A stretch of 64,000 nt of DNA from Lachnospiraceae bacterium (GCA_902362715.1 CABIXN010000004.1:298552-362551), one strand, 5' to 3'; counted from the stretch's first letter, positions 9,218 through 19,691 are shown. Numbers and translations: made by a program. Notes: generated by a model from the letters alone, not told the origin.

Positions 9218-10552
9218 TTAAAAGTATTCTCTTTGTCGGCATCTCTTTAATAAAATCTCTTTTTGATTCCATTCCGGATGTTTCAGCACATCCTGCAAAA
9301 GCAGTAAAAGAGCCTCGCCAATCTGTTTTCCCCGCTCCATCCCTGCAGCAATCAAATCATCTCCGCTGACAGCAAGGTCTTTTATCAAAAGACAGTCGCC
9401 TCTGCGAAGAATTTCCTCATACAATCTTTCATATCCACAGACGTATGCCAGCTTTTCCTTCCGCTGATACATACTCTGAGCGCAGATATCAGCGCGTTTT
9501 ACTTCAAAAAGCTCCGGATACTGCTCCAGCCCGTTTCTGGATATCGTCTGGCGGACTTTCACTATTTGTAACGGCGGCTTTTGATCGTGAATCTCTACCA
9601 GTGCAGTCACCCGCTGAATAGTGGCATTATCAAACCGAAGCCTGCGCAGTATTTGTTCCGTCATTTTGGCTCCTGTCTGAGGATGCTGCCTGAAATGATC
9701 TACCCCGTCCTCATCGGTGGTTCTGCAGACCGGTTTTGCCACATCATGAAACAGCATGGTAAGGCGCAGTACCTTATCCGGCCTGATCAGCTCCAGGGCA
9801 TGAATCGTATGTTCTCCCACAGAGTACATGTGATGGATATTATGCTGAGGTGTCCGCATCATAACCGAAAACTCCGGAAGGACAACATCGGAAATCCCCA
9901 GTTCATACACCTGGCGCATAGCCTCCGGATGAGGCGAAATCAGCAGCTTTACAAGTTCCGTCTGAATCCGTTCCGCACTAATTTTAGCCAGGGAAGGGGC
10001 AAGCTTTTTTATCGCATCCTGAGTCTGCACTTCAACTTCAAAGCCAAGCTGGGCGCTAAACCTTACTGCGCGCAGCATTCTTAAGGCATCTTCGCCAAAC
10101 CGCTCCTTGGCATCTCCCACACAGCGGATTACGCCGTTTTTCAGATCCAAAGCTCCCCCAAAACAGTCCACAAGCCCTTCCGAATCATTGTACGCCATGG
10201 CATTAATGGTAAAATCCCTGCGCTTTAAGTCTTCCTTCAGATCAGGCGTAAATATTACCTCATCAGGATGCCTGGCATCCGCATATTCCCCATCTATCCG
10301 GTATGTGGTAACTTCAAACCCCTCATGCCCTAACATCACGGTAACCGTACCGTGGGCAATTCCGGTATCAATTGTATGAGGAAACAGCCGCTTTACATCC
10401 TCCGGCTTTGCAGAGGTGGTAATGTCCCAGTCATCCGGCTCTTTCCCAAGTATGCTGTCCCTGACACATCCGCCCACAGCATAGGCCTCATACCCATAAG
10501 ACTGAAGACAATCAATGATTTTTGCTACTTTCTGCGGCAGCTTAATGTTCAA
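9218..10552 (-). CDS. cca: CCA tRNA nucleotidyltransferase with HD domain
   Basis: Adds and repairs the 3' CCA end of tRNAs. The N-terminal class II nucleotidyltransferase domain carries AVGGCVRDSILGKEPDDWDI, the Arg-rich RRDFTINAMAY motif follows near residue 110, then the tRNA-binding helices and a C-terminal HD domain (LFHDVAKP). 444 residues. Start is TTG at 10552 with AAGGAGGT nine bases upstream. All tRNA genes at the right end of this window lack an encoded CCA, so this enzyme is needed to mature them. Confidence 0.93.
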   Translation of the reverse strand: MNIKLPQKVAKIIDCLQSYGYEAYAVGGCVRDSILGKEPDDWDITTSAKPEDVKRLFPHTIDTGIAHGTVTVMLGHEGFEVTTYRIDGEYADARHPDEVIFTPDLKEDLKRRDFTINAMAYNDSEGLVDCFGGALDLKNGVIRCVGDAKERFGEDALRMLRAVRFSAQLGFEVEVQTQDAIKKLAPSLAKISAERIQTELVKLLISPHPEAMRQVYELGISDVVLPEFSVMMRTPQHNIHHMYSVGEHTIHALELIRPDKVLRLTMLFHDVAKPVCRTTDEDGVDHFRQHPQTGAKMTEQILRRLRFDNATIQRVTALVEIHDQKPPLQIVKVRQTISRNGLEQYPELFEVKRADICAQSMYQRKEKLAYVCGYERLYEEILRRGDCLLIKDLAVSGDDLIAAGMERGKQIGEALLLLLQDVLKHPEWNQKEILLKRCRQREYF

Positions 10553-10652
10553 CGGCTGTCACCTCCTTCCTTATTAACACAATCTGTTTTATCCAGCAGT
10601 ACCACTATCCGATGTGCAGGTATGATGCCTGCCTGCTGTGTCTGGACGCCGC

Positions 10653-12092
10653 TTAATACGCCTTCCCCCAGTATACCAGTTTACGGGCAGGTTTTCCACA
10701 GCACACACAGGTGCCTGCTATCTGCTCCTGATCATGAAATGGCATACAGCGTGAGGTTGCACCTGTTTCCTCTTTGATTTTATCCTCACATGCCTGATCC
10801 TCACACCACATTCCACGAATAAATCCTGGTTTTGACTCTGCAATTTCCTTAAATTCATCATAATTATGAGCATCCCAAATATGAGCATCCCTATGTGCTT
10901 TTGCCCGTTCAAACATATCATTTTGAATCTGCTCCAGCAGCTTTGGAACTGCTGTGTCGATTTCATCCAGAGAAACAACTGTCTTTTCCCTTGTATCACG
11001 GCGCACAAGTACACACTGGTTTTTTTCAATATCTTTTGGTCCCAGTTCTACACGCACCGGTATCCCGCGCATTTCCTGCTCTGAGAACTTCCATCCGGGA
11101 CTTTTATCTGAATCATCCAGCTTCGCCCGGCATACTTTACTCAGGCGCTCTTTGACCTTGCCGGCTTTCTCTAAAACGCCTTCTTTATGCTGCATAATCG
11201 GTATTACCATTACCTGTGTCGGGGCGATTCTCGGGGGCAGTACCAGTCCGGAATCATCTCCGTGCACCATAATAATAGCGCCGATCAGCCGCGTTGTCAT
11301 GCCCCAGGAAGTCTGGTGAACATACTTTAATGTATTGTCCTTATCTGTATATTGAATGCCAAAGGCTTTGGCAAAACCATCTCCAAAATTATGACTGGTA
11401 CCTGACTGAAGAGCCTTTCCATCATGCATCAGTGCCTCAATGGTGTAGGTCGCCTCCGCTCCGGCAAATTTTTCCTTCTCAGTTTTCCTTCCTCTTATTA
11501 CCGGCATAGCTAGAACCTGCTGGCAGAAATCTGCATACACATTCAGCATTAAAACGGTTCTTTCCTCTGCTTCTTCCGCTGTGGCATGTGCAGTATGACC
11601 CTCCTGCCACAAAAATTCTCTGGAGCGAAGAAACGGTCTCGTTTCTTTTTCCCAGCGCACCACTGAGCACCACTGATTGTAATTCTTTGGCAGATCACGG
11701 TAAGACTGAATCAGGTTCTTATAAAAATCACAGAACAGAGTTTCTGAGGTGGGACGTACACAAAGCCTCTCCTGCAGTGGATTTAATCCCCCATGAGTCA
11801 CCCAGGCAACCTCAGGTGCAAATCCTTCTACATGATCTTTTTCTACCTGAAGAAGACTTTCCGGGATAAACAGCGGCATATATACATTTTCAACGCCGGT
11901 TTCTTTAAAACGCGCATCCAGTTCCTTTTGAATATTTTCCCAGATGGCATACCCCGCCGGTTTAATAATCATACAGCCCTTTACGCTGGAATAATCAATA
12001 AGTTCTGCCTTCTTCACCACATCTGTATACCACTGGGCAAAATCTGCCTCCATAGATGTAATTGCTTCTACCAATTTCTTTTCTTTCGCCAT
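10653..12092 (-). CDS. proS: Prolyl-tRNA synthetase, archaeal/eukaryotic type
   Basis: Charges tRNA-Pro. This is the shorter class without the bacterial editing insert: 479 residues, with class II motif 2 in [20 protein letters not shown] (20 residues near 150), EEAEERT, and a C-terminal zinc-like domain ([33 protein letters not shown]). It is expressed behind a T-box leader. The tRNA-Pro(UGG) gene at 62.8 kb is a probable substrate. Confidence 0.96.
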   Translation of the reverse strand: MAKEKKLVEAITSMEADFAQWYTDVVKKAELIDYSSVKGCMIIKPAGYAIWENIQKELDARFKETGVENVYMPLFIPESLLQVEKDHVEGFAPEVAWVTHGGLNPLQERLCVRPTSETLFCDFYKNLIQSYRDLPKNYNQWCSVVRWEKETRPFLRSREFLWQEGHTAHATAEEAEERTVLMLNVYADFCQQVLAMPVIRGRKTEKEKFAGAEATYTIEALMHDGKALQSGTSHNFGDGFAKAFGIQYTDKDNTLKYVHQTSWGMTTRLIGAIIMVHGDDSGLVLPPRIAPTQVMVIPIMQHKEGVLEKAGKVKERLSKVCRAKLDDSDKSPGWKFSEQEMRGIPVRVELGPKDIEKNQCVLVRRDTREKTVVSLDEIDTAVPKLLEQIQNDMFERAKAHRDAHIWDAHNYDEFKEIAESKPGFIRGMWCEDQACEDKIKEETGATSRCMPFHDQEQIAGTCVCCGKPARKLVYWGKAY

Positions 12093-12170
12093 ATCTCTAA
12101 TTCTCCTTAATCATGCTTCTTATATAAAATCCAAAGGAATTTCCCCGTATGTAACAAACAGCAGTCAGCA

Positions 12171-12420
12171 AAAAAACACCGGTATTTCCGTCCCCTAGGG
12201 ACCGGAATACCGGCGGTACCACCCTGATTAACATGCAGACGCATGTTCTCTCTCTGTCCATAACGCAGACCTGCGCAGTATTTTTCATACTGGGCTTAAA
12301 GGGCCGGTTCCCGCCATTCCAACCAAAAATCTCCCACCACTGATTTTCTCTCTGAAGATCTTCCTGACCGTACTATTCCTCATCTTCGCCTTTACCTCTG
12401 TTTACGATGCATATTGTAAG
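12171..12420 (-). ncRNA. T-box leader of proS (proline)
   Basis: On the minus strand the segment upstream of proS holds the features of a T-box riboswitch: an AGAGAG distal stem I element, GAA-CCG-G with a candidate proline specifier CCG at 12305-12307, the antiterminator bulge AGGGTGGTACCGC around 12213-12226, and a terminator with arms CCGGTATTCCG and CGGAAATACCGG ending in a seven-T run (12171-12213). Uncharged tRNA-Pro would stabilise the antiterminator and switch on proS. The specifier assignment is inferred from its position after GAA. Confidence 0.92.
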
Positions 12421-12430
12421 TGAAACCCTC

Positions 12431-13471
12431 CTAATTGTCAAGTATGGAAAAATAGGAACTTCGACCTATTTCACGTATTAAAACAAGAGAAACCGGTCCA
12501 AGTATCACTCCGGGCAGTCCATATACACAGATTCCTACATACAAGCTGACCATAACCGCCACCGGATGCACAGAAAGGCCGTTTCCCATAATTCTAGGTT
12601 CTAGTATCTCCCTTAAAAATGTACACAGTGCAAAGGCTCCTGCATAAACACAGGCCAGCAGGTACTCTCCTCTTAACAGGTCCACCAGCGCCCAGGGAAC
12701 AAATATCATTCCCGTGCCAATAAAGGGAAGCGCATCGCAGATACCAATAGCAATACCAATTGGGACAGCATACGGATTTTTGCACAGAGCTAAAATCCCC
12801 ACGCATACCCCGCTGATAATTCCCATAACAACTACCTGAGTCTTTATATAAGTGCCGCATGTATGGAGCACTACATTTCCAATATTTATCAGCCAGTTTC
12901 CCCACTGGTTTTTTCGGATTCTGGCCTTAATCTGCACATAATCTCTCAGAATTAAAAAAGATGAGACAATAGCTGCCAGGGCAATTCCACAGACTGTAAG
13001 AAATCCCTTCATACTTTTCGCCGACCAGTTCATTACCTGGCTCATGGCCGCCTGTTCAATCTTACCGCCCAAATCCGGCATTTTTGTCTGCAGAAACTCC
13101 CCCATCTGGTCAATTCCCTCAAATCCTGTGGCATCTGCTATTCTGCAGCAGCAGTCGTCCCATACAGCCATCAGCTGTCCGCCGATTGCATCCCGTTCCT
13201 GCCAGACCTGCTGGCAGGAAACCACAATCCCCCATATCAGCAGCCCAATGCCAACCGCAATCAGCGCAAATAGAATAATTAACAGAACACCTCCCGCTCC
13301 CTTCCAGCGCTTCTGCAGTTTTACAGCCAGAGGATGCAGCCACTTAGCCAGCAGAAAAGCAATTAAAAAGGGAATTACCAATATCAAAAGCCACTTTAAC
13401 ACAGCAAAGACAACAAGGGTAATTCCCGTATATTTTATTCCCGTTAAAATAAATTTTCGTCTCTCTGTCAT
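12431..13471 (-). CDS. ytvI: AI-2E / YtvI family membrane permease
   Basis: Polytopic membrane protein of 346 residues with about eight hydrophobic segments. It starts with paired helices (ITLVVFAVLKWLLILVIPFL), has a long soluble segment near residues 85-150 (EFLQTKMPDLGGKIEQA) and ends in DALPFIGTGMIFVPWALVDL and a Gly/Pro-rich last helix. The sporulation member YtvI has this layout. It sits upstream of the proS T-box in the same direction. The symbol is by family resemblance; a different AI-2E paralogue is possible. Confidence 0.78.
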   Translation of the reverse strand: MTERRKFILTGIKYTGITLVVFAVLKWLLILVIPFLIAFLLAKWLHPLAVKLQKRWKGAGGVLLIILFALIAVGIGLLIWGIVVSCQQVWQERDAIGGQLMAVWDDCCCRIADATGFEGIDQMGEFLQTKMPDLGGKIEQAAMSQVMNWSAKSMKGFLTVCGIALAAIVSSFLILRDYVQIKARIRKNQWGNWLINIGNVVLHTCGTYIKTQVVVMGIISGVCVGILALCKNPYAVPIGIAIGICDALPFIGTGMIFVPWALVDLLRGEYLLACVYAGAFALCTFLREILEPRIMGNGLSVHPVAVMVSLYVGICVYGLPGVILGPVSLVLIREIGRSSYFSILDN

Positions 13472-13571
13472 ACTAGCTAGTATGTCAGAATCACTTCTTT
13501 TTATTCTTTGAACACATCCGTTTCCACGGCCTGCAGATATCTAAAACAATCTCTGGGAAAAACAAATATTT

Positions 13572-14255
13572 TTACAAATTCACATGCTCAAACAGCTCAA
13601 AATATTTATTTGAAGGCCGGATGGAAAACTCCATTTTCTTCTTTGTAACAGGATGTACAAATCCGATTTTAAAAGAACAAAGGGCGATATTTTCACTGCC
13701 TCTCCAGCCGGGATTATACTTCCGGTCTCCCTCCAGCGGAAACCCCGCATTGGCCATCTGCACTCTGATCTGATGGTGCCGCCCGGTTTCAAGATCAATC
13801 CTCACCAAAGACGCTGCCCCATCCGGCGTATATCCAAGCACCTGATAGGACAGCCTGGCCAGCTTTGCCCCAGGCGTCCCCGCAGGAACCACTCTGGATA
13901 TATTTTGTCTGCCATCCCGCAAAAGATAATCCTCTATCCGTCCCTGCCCGGAGTTTACTGCACCGGATGCAACGGCAAGATAACATTTATCCATCCCCTG
14001 ATCCGCCATCTGACGGCTTAAAGCTGCCGCCGCCATTTTAGTTTTTGCAAATACCATAACCCCTTCCACAGGCTGGTCCAGCCGGTGAACCAGTCCAAGA
14101 TAAGGCTCTTCCTTTCGGGCAGCCCGGTAATTTTTAAGAACACTTACCATATCCTGACGCCCTAAACCCGCTGTCTGCACCGGCATTCCCGCCGCTTTTA
14201 TACAAACCAGAACTGCTTCATCTTCATATATAATTTCTGGTGCACTGTTTCTCAT
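13572..14255 (-). CDS. RluA-family 23S rRNA pseudouridine synthase
   Basis: Converts selected uridines to pseudouridine, most likely in rRNA. 227 residues from ATG 14255, which has AGGGG six bases upstream. The catalytic Asp is in GLVHRLDQPVEGVMVFAK near residue 75; the usual DTSG after HRLD is here QPVEG. LETGRHHQIRVQMA is the family RNA-contact motif. No S4 domain is present. It follows the response regulator by 19 bases and is probably co-transcribed with it. Target site unknown. Confidence 0.88.
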   Translation of the reverse strand: MRNSAPEIIYEDEAVLVCIKAAGMPVQTAGLGRQDMVSVLKNYRAARKEEPYLGLVHRLDQPVEGVMVFAKTKMAAAALSRQMADQGMDKCYLAVASGAVNSGQGRIEDYLLRDGRQNISRVVPAGTPGAKLARLSYQVLGYTPDGAASLVRIDLETGRHHQIRVQMANAGFPLEGDRKYNPGWRGSENIALCSFKIGFVHPVTKKKMEFSIRPSNKYFELFEHVNL

Positions 14256-14274
14256 TTCCATCCCCTGAATCTTT

Positions 14275-14964
14275 CTACAATTTAAAACGGTACCCCACAC
14301 CCCAGATTGTCTCGATATACTGAGGCTTTGCTGTATTATATTCAATCTTCTCTCTGATTTTCTTAATATGAACCGTAACGGTTGCAATATCTCCAATGGA
14401 TTCCATGTCCCATATTCTGCTAAACAATTCTTCCTTGGTAAACACATGATTAGGGTTCTGAGCCAGAAATGTCAGCAGATCAAATTCCTTTGTGGTAAAC
14501 TGCTTCTCTTCATCATTAACCCAGACACGACGGGCCGTTTTATCTATCCGAATCCCTCTGATCTCAATAACTTCATTTTCCTGAACATTACTAGAAATGA
14601 GCCTTTCGTAACGGGCAAGATGCGCTTTCACTCTGGCCACCAGTTCACTTGGTGAAAAGGGTTTTGTGATATAATCATCAGCACCCAGACCAAGTCCCCT
14701 TATTTTATCAATATCATCCTTCTTTGCAGATACCATTAAAACAGGTGTATTCTTTACTTCACGAATCTGCTTACAGATTTCAAATCCATCCACACCAGGC
14801 AGCATCAAATCCAGAATAAACATATCAAAATCGTGATTCAGCGCCCGCTCTAGTCCGCTGTCTCCCCGGGTTTCAATTTCCACCTCAAACCCGCTTAACT
14901 CCAGATAATCTTTTTCAAGATCCGCTATCGCCTCTTCATCTTCAATAATCAAAATCTTACTCAT
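14275..14964 (-). CDS. OmpR-family response regulator
   Basis: 229-residue two-domain regulator. The receiver has the acidic pair IIEDEE near residue 8, phosphoacceptor Asp in MFILDLMLPGVDG near 55, the conserved Lys in DDYITKPFSP, and a C-terminal winged helix (FTTKEFDLLTFLAQNPNHVF; TVTVHIKKIREKIE). It overlaps the kinase gene by 8 bases and comes after it, the reverse of the usual order. Closest in type to VanR/YycF-like regulators; target genes unknown. Confidence 0.93.
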   Translation of the reverse strand: MSKILIIEDEEAIADLEKDYLELSGFEVEIETRGDSGLERALNHDFDMFILDLMLPGVDGFEICKQIREVKNTPVLMVSAKKDDIDKIRGLGLGADDYITKPFSPSELVARVKAHLARYERLISSNVQENEVIEIRGIRIDKTARRVWVNDEEKQFTTKEFDLLTFLAQNPNHVFTKEELFSRIWDMESIGDIATVTVHIKKIREKIEYNTAKPQYIETIWGVGYRFKL

Positions 14965-16465
14965 TCACTACCTCCTGATATTTCCGGATTACAAAATACA
15001 TAATTGTACCCGTATTTTCCTTACTGGTTGCCCAGATTTTTCCGCCATGATCTTCAATAATTTTCTTAACAATAGACAATCCGATCCCGCTGCCTCCGGT
15101 ACTGGAATTTCTAGAAGAATCCGTCCGGTAAAAACGGTCAAAAATGTACGGAAGCTCCCTGGGCGGGATACCGCATCCGTTATCTTCCAGTTCCACTTGT
15201 ATAAAATCACCCACATCTTTAATTCTTATATTGATAAATCCCTTGGGTTTATTCATATACTTAACAGAATTACTGATAATATTACTGATTACCCGCTTCA
15301 ACTGCTCCGGATCAGCAATAATATCCGTCTTTTCATCCGCGTAATTATAATATGCCAGTCCGATTCCGCCTGCCTCAAGTTCCAGTCCAATATCCTCAAT
15401 ACAGTCATTGAAATAGTCCGCTACATTTATCTTCTTAAAATTGTATGGAATACGATTGGTATCAATTTTAGAATAAAGGGTCAGTTCATTAATCAGCCTG
15501 TCCATCTCATTTGCTTTATTATATATTGTGCGGATATATTTATCCCGTTTCTCCGGAGTATCCGCAACCCCGTCAATAATACCCTCAGCATAACCTTTTA
15601 CAGTAGTTATGGGGGTCTTCAAGTCATGGGCAATGTTACTGATCAGTATCTTATTTTCCTTTTCCGAAGAAATATTCTCCTCTGTAGAATACTTCAGCCG
15701 CTGCCGCATCTGCTCAAAGTTTCTGCAAAGCTCACCGATCTCATCATCATTTTCCGCATCTATAGTAAAGTCCAGATTTCCATCCCGGATATTCTGTGTA
15801 GCCACTTTCAGCTTGGCAATGGGATTTATAATACCCTTATAAATCCATATGGTCATCACTGCAGCTGTCAAAATAAGAATCAGTACAATGGAAATCCCCA
15901 TATCCAAAATAAGCTGCCGCATTTCCGGTAAAATACTGTCTGTATCTGTTAAAAGATACAAACTCCCTTTCACCCCAGCTGAATCCTCAAAATTTACCTG
16001 TTTCACAATCAGCTGCATGGCGTCATCTAGATAATATCCGCTCTCTTCTTTTCCATTACTTTTATCACTGTAATCGGGAAGCATTTTAGCAAGTTCCTGT
16101 TCTGTATAGGCACTGCTTCCCTCATCACCATTATAAATAATCTGATTTCCTTTACTGACCACAAGAAATGTTTCTTTTTCTTTTAGCTTTTCATTTTTTT
16201 CTTTCAGATAGGATACATTCTCAAGCTTGTCAGCATTTGTCCGGGCCAGTTTCTGAAACTCCTCAAAATCAGCCTTTGTATATCTATTCAGCACCTGAAC
16301 GGAATTCATAAAAAAAATAGAGCCTTCTTCTTTTTCCAGCCCATAAGTCTGCTTCATAGAATGCACCTGAAGCTGATAAAATCCAAACAATACCGCACAG
16401 GAAAGAGCAATGGGCAGAAAGAGGATAAAACAAAATGAAAAGATTAGACGTGTTTTTAATTTCAT
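14957..16465 (-). CDS. Sensor histidine kinase, HAMP-HisKA
   Basis: Membrane sensor partner of the downstream regulator. 502 residues: first membrane helix (LIFSFCFILFLPIALSCAVL), an extracytoplasmic sensor of about 150 residues, second helix near residue 190, a HAMP linker (GNLDFTIDAENDDEIGEL), the phospho-His box ISNIAHDLKTPITTVKGYAE, and HATPase motifs (VISNIISNSVKYMN, ELEDNGCGIPP, GGSGIGLSIVKKIIEDHGG). ATG 16465 has AGGTGA upstream. The signal is not evident. Confidence 0.93.
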   Translation of the reverse strand: MKLKTRLIFSFCFILFLPIALSCAVLFGFYQLQVHSMKQTYGLEKEEGSIFFMNSVQVLNRYTKADFEEFQKLARTNADKLENVSYLKEKNEKLKEKETFLVVSKGNQIIYNGDEGSSAYTEQELAKMLPDYSDKSNGKEESGYYLDDAMQLIVKQVNFEDSAGVKGSLYLLTDTDSILPEMRQLILDMGISIVLILILTAAVMTIWIYKGIINPIAKLKVATQNIRDGNLDFTIDAENDDEIGELCRNFEQMRQRLKYSTEENISSEKENKILISNIAHDLKTPITTVKGYAEGIIDGVADTPEKRDKYIRTIYNKANEMDRLINELTLYSKIDTNRIPYNFKKINVADYFNDCIEDIGLELEAGGIGLAYYNYADEKTDIIADPEQLKRVISNIISNSVKYMNKPKGFINIRIKDVGDFIQVELEDNGCGIPPRELPYIFDRFYRTDSSRNSSTGGSGIGLSIVKKIIEDHGGKIWATSKENTGTIMYFVIRKYQEVVNE

Positions 16466-16621
16466 AGCTTCACCTGTCACTATCTTTCTAAAACAGTAAA
16501 ATTTTTTATATTATACCATTTTTTCATCTCTGACGGCACTGATTCGCATATATTTAATAAACTTTTCACAGGTGAACCTATTTATTGTTCAAAAAGCCCT
16601 GCCGGATCTTAATTTTTAAAA

Positions 16622-16743
16622 AGAATCTCGCTTGCAAGATTCTCCGCCTGCGGCGGGTCGCCATAACGGCATAATTCCGTTCCGCCGCAGTGCGGTCCAC
16701 AGCGGAGCGTTTTCTATATCATAGGAGCAATTTCTTATGATAT
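16622..16743 (+). repeat. Interspersed structured element, copy C (full length)
   Basis: Full copy: hairpin AGAATCT...AGATTCT, CTCCGCC TGC GGCGG hairpin, a small variable stem, the core GCCGCAGTGCGGTCCACAGC, then a T-run hairpin with ATATCATA/TATGATAT arms. CTGCGGCGG in the left half is perfectly complementary to CCGCCGCAG in the right half (9 bp), allowing a long-range fold. Located between the sensor kinase promoter region and the metK terminator. Confidence 0.8.
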
Positions 16744-16744
16744 A

Positions 16745-16786
16745 AAAAAATAAAGACTGCGCCGTTACAAAAATGGCGCAGCCTTT
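16745..16786 (-). terminator. Terminator of metK
   Basis: Minus-strand stem GGCTGCGCC / GGCGCAGTC with an A/T-rich loop, followed by TTTATTTTTTT, 11 bases after the metK stop. Confidence 0.9.
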
Positions 16787-16796
16787 GGTCATTCAC

Positions 16797-17984
16797 TTAT
16801 AAATATTTTTTTAAATCCTCAGCTTTATCCAGTGCTTCCCAGGGAAGGTTCAGGTCATTTCTTCCAAAATGTCCATATGCAGCTGTAGGTTTGTAGATTG
16901 GTCTTCTTAAATCAAGCATTTTAATAATACCAGCGGGACGAAGATCAAAATTTTCACGTACAATCTCTACCAGTTTATCATCAGACAGCCTGCCGGTTCC
17001 AAATGTGTCCACCATAATAGAAGTGGGCTGTGCAACGCCGATTGCATAAGAAAGCTGAATCTCACATTTATCTGCAAGACCTGCCGCAACCAGATTTTTC
17101 GCAACATAACGCGCTGCATACGCTGCAGAACGGTCTACCTTTGTGCAGTCTTTTCCGGAAAATGCGCCGCCACCGTGACGTGCATATCCACCGTATGTAT
17201 CAACAATAATCTTACGTCCTGTTAAACCTGCGTCACCATGAGGTCCGCCGATTACAAAACGTCCGGTAGGATTAATGAAAAATTTTGTTTCATCATCAAT
17301 CATTTCTTTTGGAAGCACCGGATCAAATACATATTTCTTGATATCCTCATGAATCTGTTCCTGTGTTACATCATCATCATGCTGGGTAGATAAAACTACC
17401 GCTTCTAGTCTTTTTGGAGCTCCGCTTTCATCGTATTCTACAGAAACCTGGGTCTTTCCATCCGGTCTTAAATAGCTTAATGTACCGTCTTTACGCACCT
17501 TGGTAAGCTGAAGAGCCATTTTATGAGCAAGTGAAATGGGATACGGCATAAATTCTTCTGTCTCATTAGATGCATATCCGAACATCATTCCCTGATCTCC
17601 GGCTCCGATTGCCTCAATCTGTGCATCTGACATGCTGTTTTCCCTTGCTTCTAATGCTTTATCAACACCCATTGCAATATCCGGTGACTGCTGATCTAAC
17701 GCTACCATAACCGCACATGTATGTCCGTCGAATCCGGTCTCTGCTCTGTCATATCCTATCTCATTTACTGTTTCACGAACAATTGCAGGAATATCCAGCT
17801 GAGCTTTTGTTGTAATTTCTCCTGTCACAAGCACAAATCCTGTACAGCTTGCAGCTTCACAGGCAACACGGCTCATGGGGTCCTGAGCCATGCAGGCATC
17901 TAGAATCGCATCAGAAATCGCGTCACACATTTTATCTGGATGTCCTTCTGTAACTGATTCAGAAGTAAATAATAATTTCTCCAT
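16797..17984 (-). CDS. metK: S-adenosylmethionine synthetase
   Basis: Makes SAM from methionine and ATP. 395 residues, full family length: [20 protein letters not shown] at the N-terminus, the [12 protein letters not shown] loop near residue 117, [20 protein letters not shown] near 233 and [20 protein letters not shown] near 255. The leader carries a 48-bp element shared with the radical SAM gene at 53.5 kb and has no SAM-I riboswitch that I can recognise. It has its own terminator, so it is monocistronic. Confidence 0.98.
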   Translation of the reverse strand: MEKLLFTSESVTEGHPDKMCDAISDAILDACMAQDPMSRVACEAASCTGFVLVTGEITTKAQLDIPAIVRETVNEIGYDRAETGFDGHTCAVMVALDQQSPDIAMGVDKALEARENSMSDAQIEAIGAGDQGMMFGYASNETEEFMPYPISLAHKMALQLTKVRKDGTLSYLRPDGKTQVSVEYDESGAPKRLEAVVLSTQHDDDVTQEQIHEDIKKYVFDPVLPKEMIDDETKFFINPTGRFVIGGPHGDAGLTGRKIIVDTYGGYARHGGGAFSGKDCTKVDRSAAYAARYVAKNLVAAGLADKCEIQLSYAIGVAQPTSIMVDTFGTGRLSDDKLVEIVRENFDLRPAGIIKMLDLRRPIYKPTAAYGHFGRNDLNLPWEALDKAEDLKKYL

Positions 17985-18013
17985 AATTTCTCCTCCGTTT
18001 TATTTATCTCAAT

Positions 18014-18061
18014 CAACTGCCACAAAGTATATCGGTAATTTATCAGATTGAATATATGCAA
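18014..18061 (-). promoter_or_regulatory. Promoter/operator element of metK shared with radical SAM gene
   Basis: On the minus strand: near-palindrome TTGCATATATTCAA, then CTGATAAA, a -10-like GATATACT and TGTGGCAGTTG. It matches the element at 53561-53608 at 43 of 48 positions and ends exactly 29 bases before the metK ATG, as the other does before its ATG. A TATACT -10 suggests transcription starts inside the element, so it is more likely a DNA operator than a riboswitch. The binding factor is unknown. Confidence 0.75.
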
Positions 18062-18230
18062 TCTTTTATTTTTGTATTTTGTTTTTATACACTGATACAT
18101 TTTTGTATATTTTCAAAATACATTTTTTAAATTTTATTTCTTTTTAGTGATCATCTTATACTATTTGTCTTAAACCTTATCCGCCCCCAGAGCGATTCCC
18201 CTCAGGTGTTTTTTATGAAGGCCCCATGTC

Positions 18231-19523
18231 TTAAGATATTTTCAACTTAAATTTCTGTATTTCCTTCTCTGAACTGACCCGTTCAATCCGGGCTCCCAAA
18301 GCCATAAACTTTTTCTCTAACGCTTCATAACCCCGTTCTATATAAAAAATATCATCTACAACTGTAATTCCCTCAGCTGACAGCCCTGCAATTACAAGAG
18401 CTGCGCCTGCTCTTAAATCCGGCGCACTGACGCGAGCACCAGTATATCTGTGGACTCCACTGATAATGGCAATATTGCTCTCCACCTTTATAGCCGCCCC
18501 CATTTTTGTGAGTTCATCCACATACCGGAAACGATTTTCAAAAATACTCTCTGTAATTGTGCTGATTCCCTGGGAAATTCCCAGAACAACCCCCATCTGA
18601 GGCTGCATATCTGTAGGGAAACCAGGATAAGGCAGTGTCGTAACCTGGGTGTGCTTTAACTGCTCAGGGGCAACGACTCTAACATAATCATCCCCTTCTT
18701 CTACCCGGCAGCCAACCTCAAGAAGTTTGGCGGTAGTTGCCTCAAGATGTTTGGGAATTACATTCAGCACCGTTACATCTCCTCTAGTAGCAGCAGCGGC
18801 AAACATAAACGTTCCCGCCTCAATCTGATCAGGTATTATGGAATATTCTGTTTTATGTAACTTTTCCACGCCTTCAATGCGGATGACATCTGTACCCGCA
18901 CCGCGGATATTAGCGCCCATACAATTCAAAAAGTTTGCCACATCTACAACATGAGGCTCCTTTGCCGCATTCTCTATGACAGTTTTTCCCTCTGCCATGG
19001 CAGCAGCCATCATAATATTAATGGTAGCTCCTACGGAAACCTTATCCAGATAAATATGACTTCCCCGCAGATTCTCAGCTTTCACCGAAATCAATCCTCC
19101 GCGGATTTCCACTTCTGCACCCAGAGCCCGGAAACCTTTCTGATGCAGATCAATGGGTCTGCTTCCAATATCACAGCCCCCCGGAAGCGCAACCTCAGCC
19201 TTCTTATATTTTCCAAGTAATGCCCCCAGCAGATAATAGGAAGCTCTGATTTTTTTTATAAATTCATTATCAACGCTTATGTCATGGATAAAAGAGCCAT
19301 TGATCTTCACCGAGTGCTCACCGGTTCTCTCAACCTTTGCCCCAATCTCCTGAATGGCCTGAAGCAGTACATTGATATCTCTTACATTTGGCAGGTTATC
19401 TATTACAACAGTTTCATCCGTCATAACAGCAGCGGCCAAAATAGGCAGAGCCGCATTTTTTGCGCCGCCGATTTCAACTTTACCGTTTAACGGGATTCCA
19501 CCCTTTATTACATATTGATCCAT
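18231..19523 (-). CDS. murA: UDP-N-acetylglucosamine 1-carboxyvinyltransferase
   Basis: First committed step of peptidoglycan synthesis: adds enolpyruvate from PEP to UDP-GlcNAc. 430 residues; N-terminal GGIPLNGKVEIGGAKNAALP, catalytic Cys in LPGGCDIGSRPIDLH near residue 115 (fosfomycin target), and late motifs FPTDMQPQMGVVL and DLRAGAALVIAGL. Transcribed alone, from the promoter at 19664-19691. A second enolpyruvyl paralogue, common in Firmicutes, is not in this window. Confidence 0.97.
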   Translation of the reverse strand: MDQYVIKGGIPLNGKVEIGGAKNAALPILAAAVMTDETVVIDNLPNVRDINVLLQAIQEIGAKVERTGEHSVKINGSFIHDISVDNEFIKKIRASYYLLGALLGKYKKAEVALPGGCDIGSRPIDLHQKGFRALGAEVEIRGGLISVKAENLRGSHIYLDKVSVGATINIMMAAAMAEGKTVIENAAKEPHVVDVANFLNCMGANIRGAGTDVIRIEGVEKLHKTEYSIIPDQIEAGTFMFAAAATRGDVTVLNVIPKHLEATTAKLLEVGCRVEEGDDYVRVVAPEQLKHTQVTTLPYPGFPTDMQPQMGVVLGISQGISTITESIFENRFRYVDELTKMGAAIKVESNIAIISGVHRYTGARVSAPDLRAGAALVIAGLSAEGITVVDDIFYIERGYEALEKKFMALGARIERVSSEKEIQKFKLKIS

Positions 19524-19663
19524 ATCGCACCTCTATGCTGTCTATTTATAACAAGTTCTTATTATAGTAACTTTTCATTCTCAATGTCAATCATTTCAAT
19601 TCATTATTTTCAGACAAGTTCAAACAACCAGTGTTTCAATCAGCCCAAAAAGATTCAAAATAT

Positions 19664-19691
19664 ATTATATCATAAATAAAATCCTTGTAAA
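19664..19691 (-). promoter_or_regulatory. Promoter of murA
   Basis: -35 TTTACA (19686-19691), 16-base spacer, -10 TATAAT (19664-19669), about 140 bases before the murA start. Confidence 0.6.

Noticed and set aside
15047..15931. 294-codon plus-strand open frame
   Set aside because: Antisense to the sensor kinase gene, which has all expected motifs.
18014..18061. SAM riboswitch before metK
   Set aside because: No SAM-I kink-turn layout or SMK-like sequence, and the leader after the likely start is only about 35 bases.
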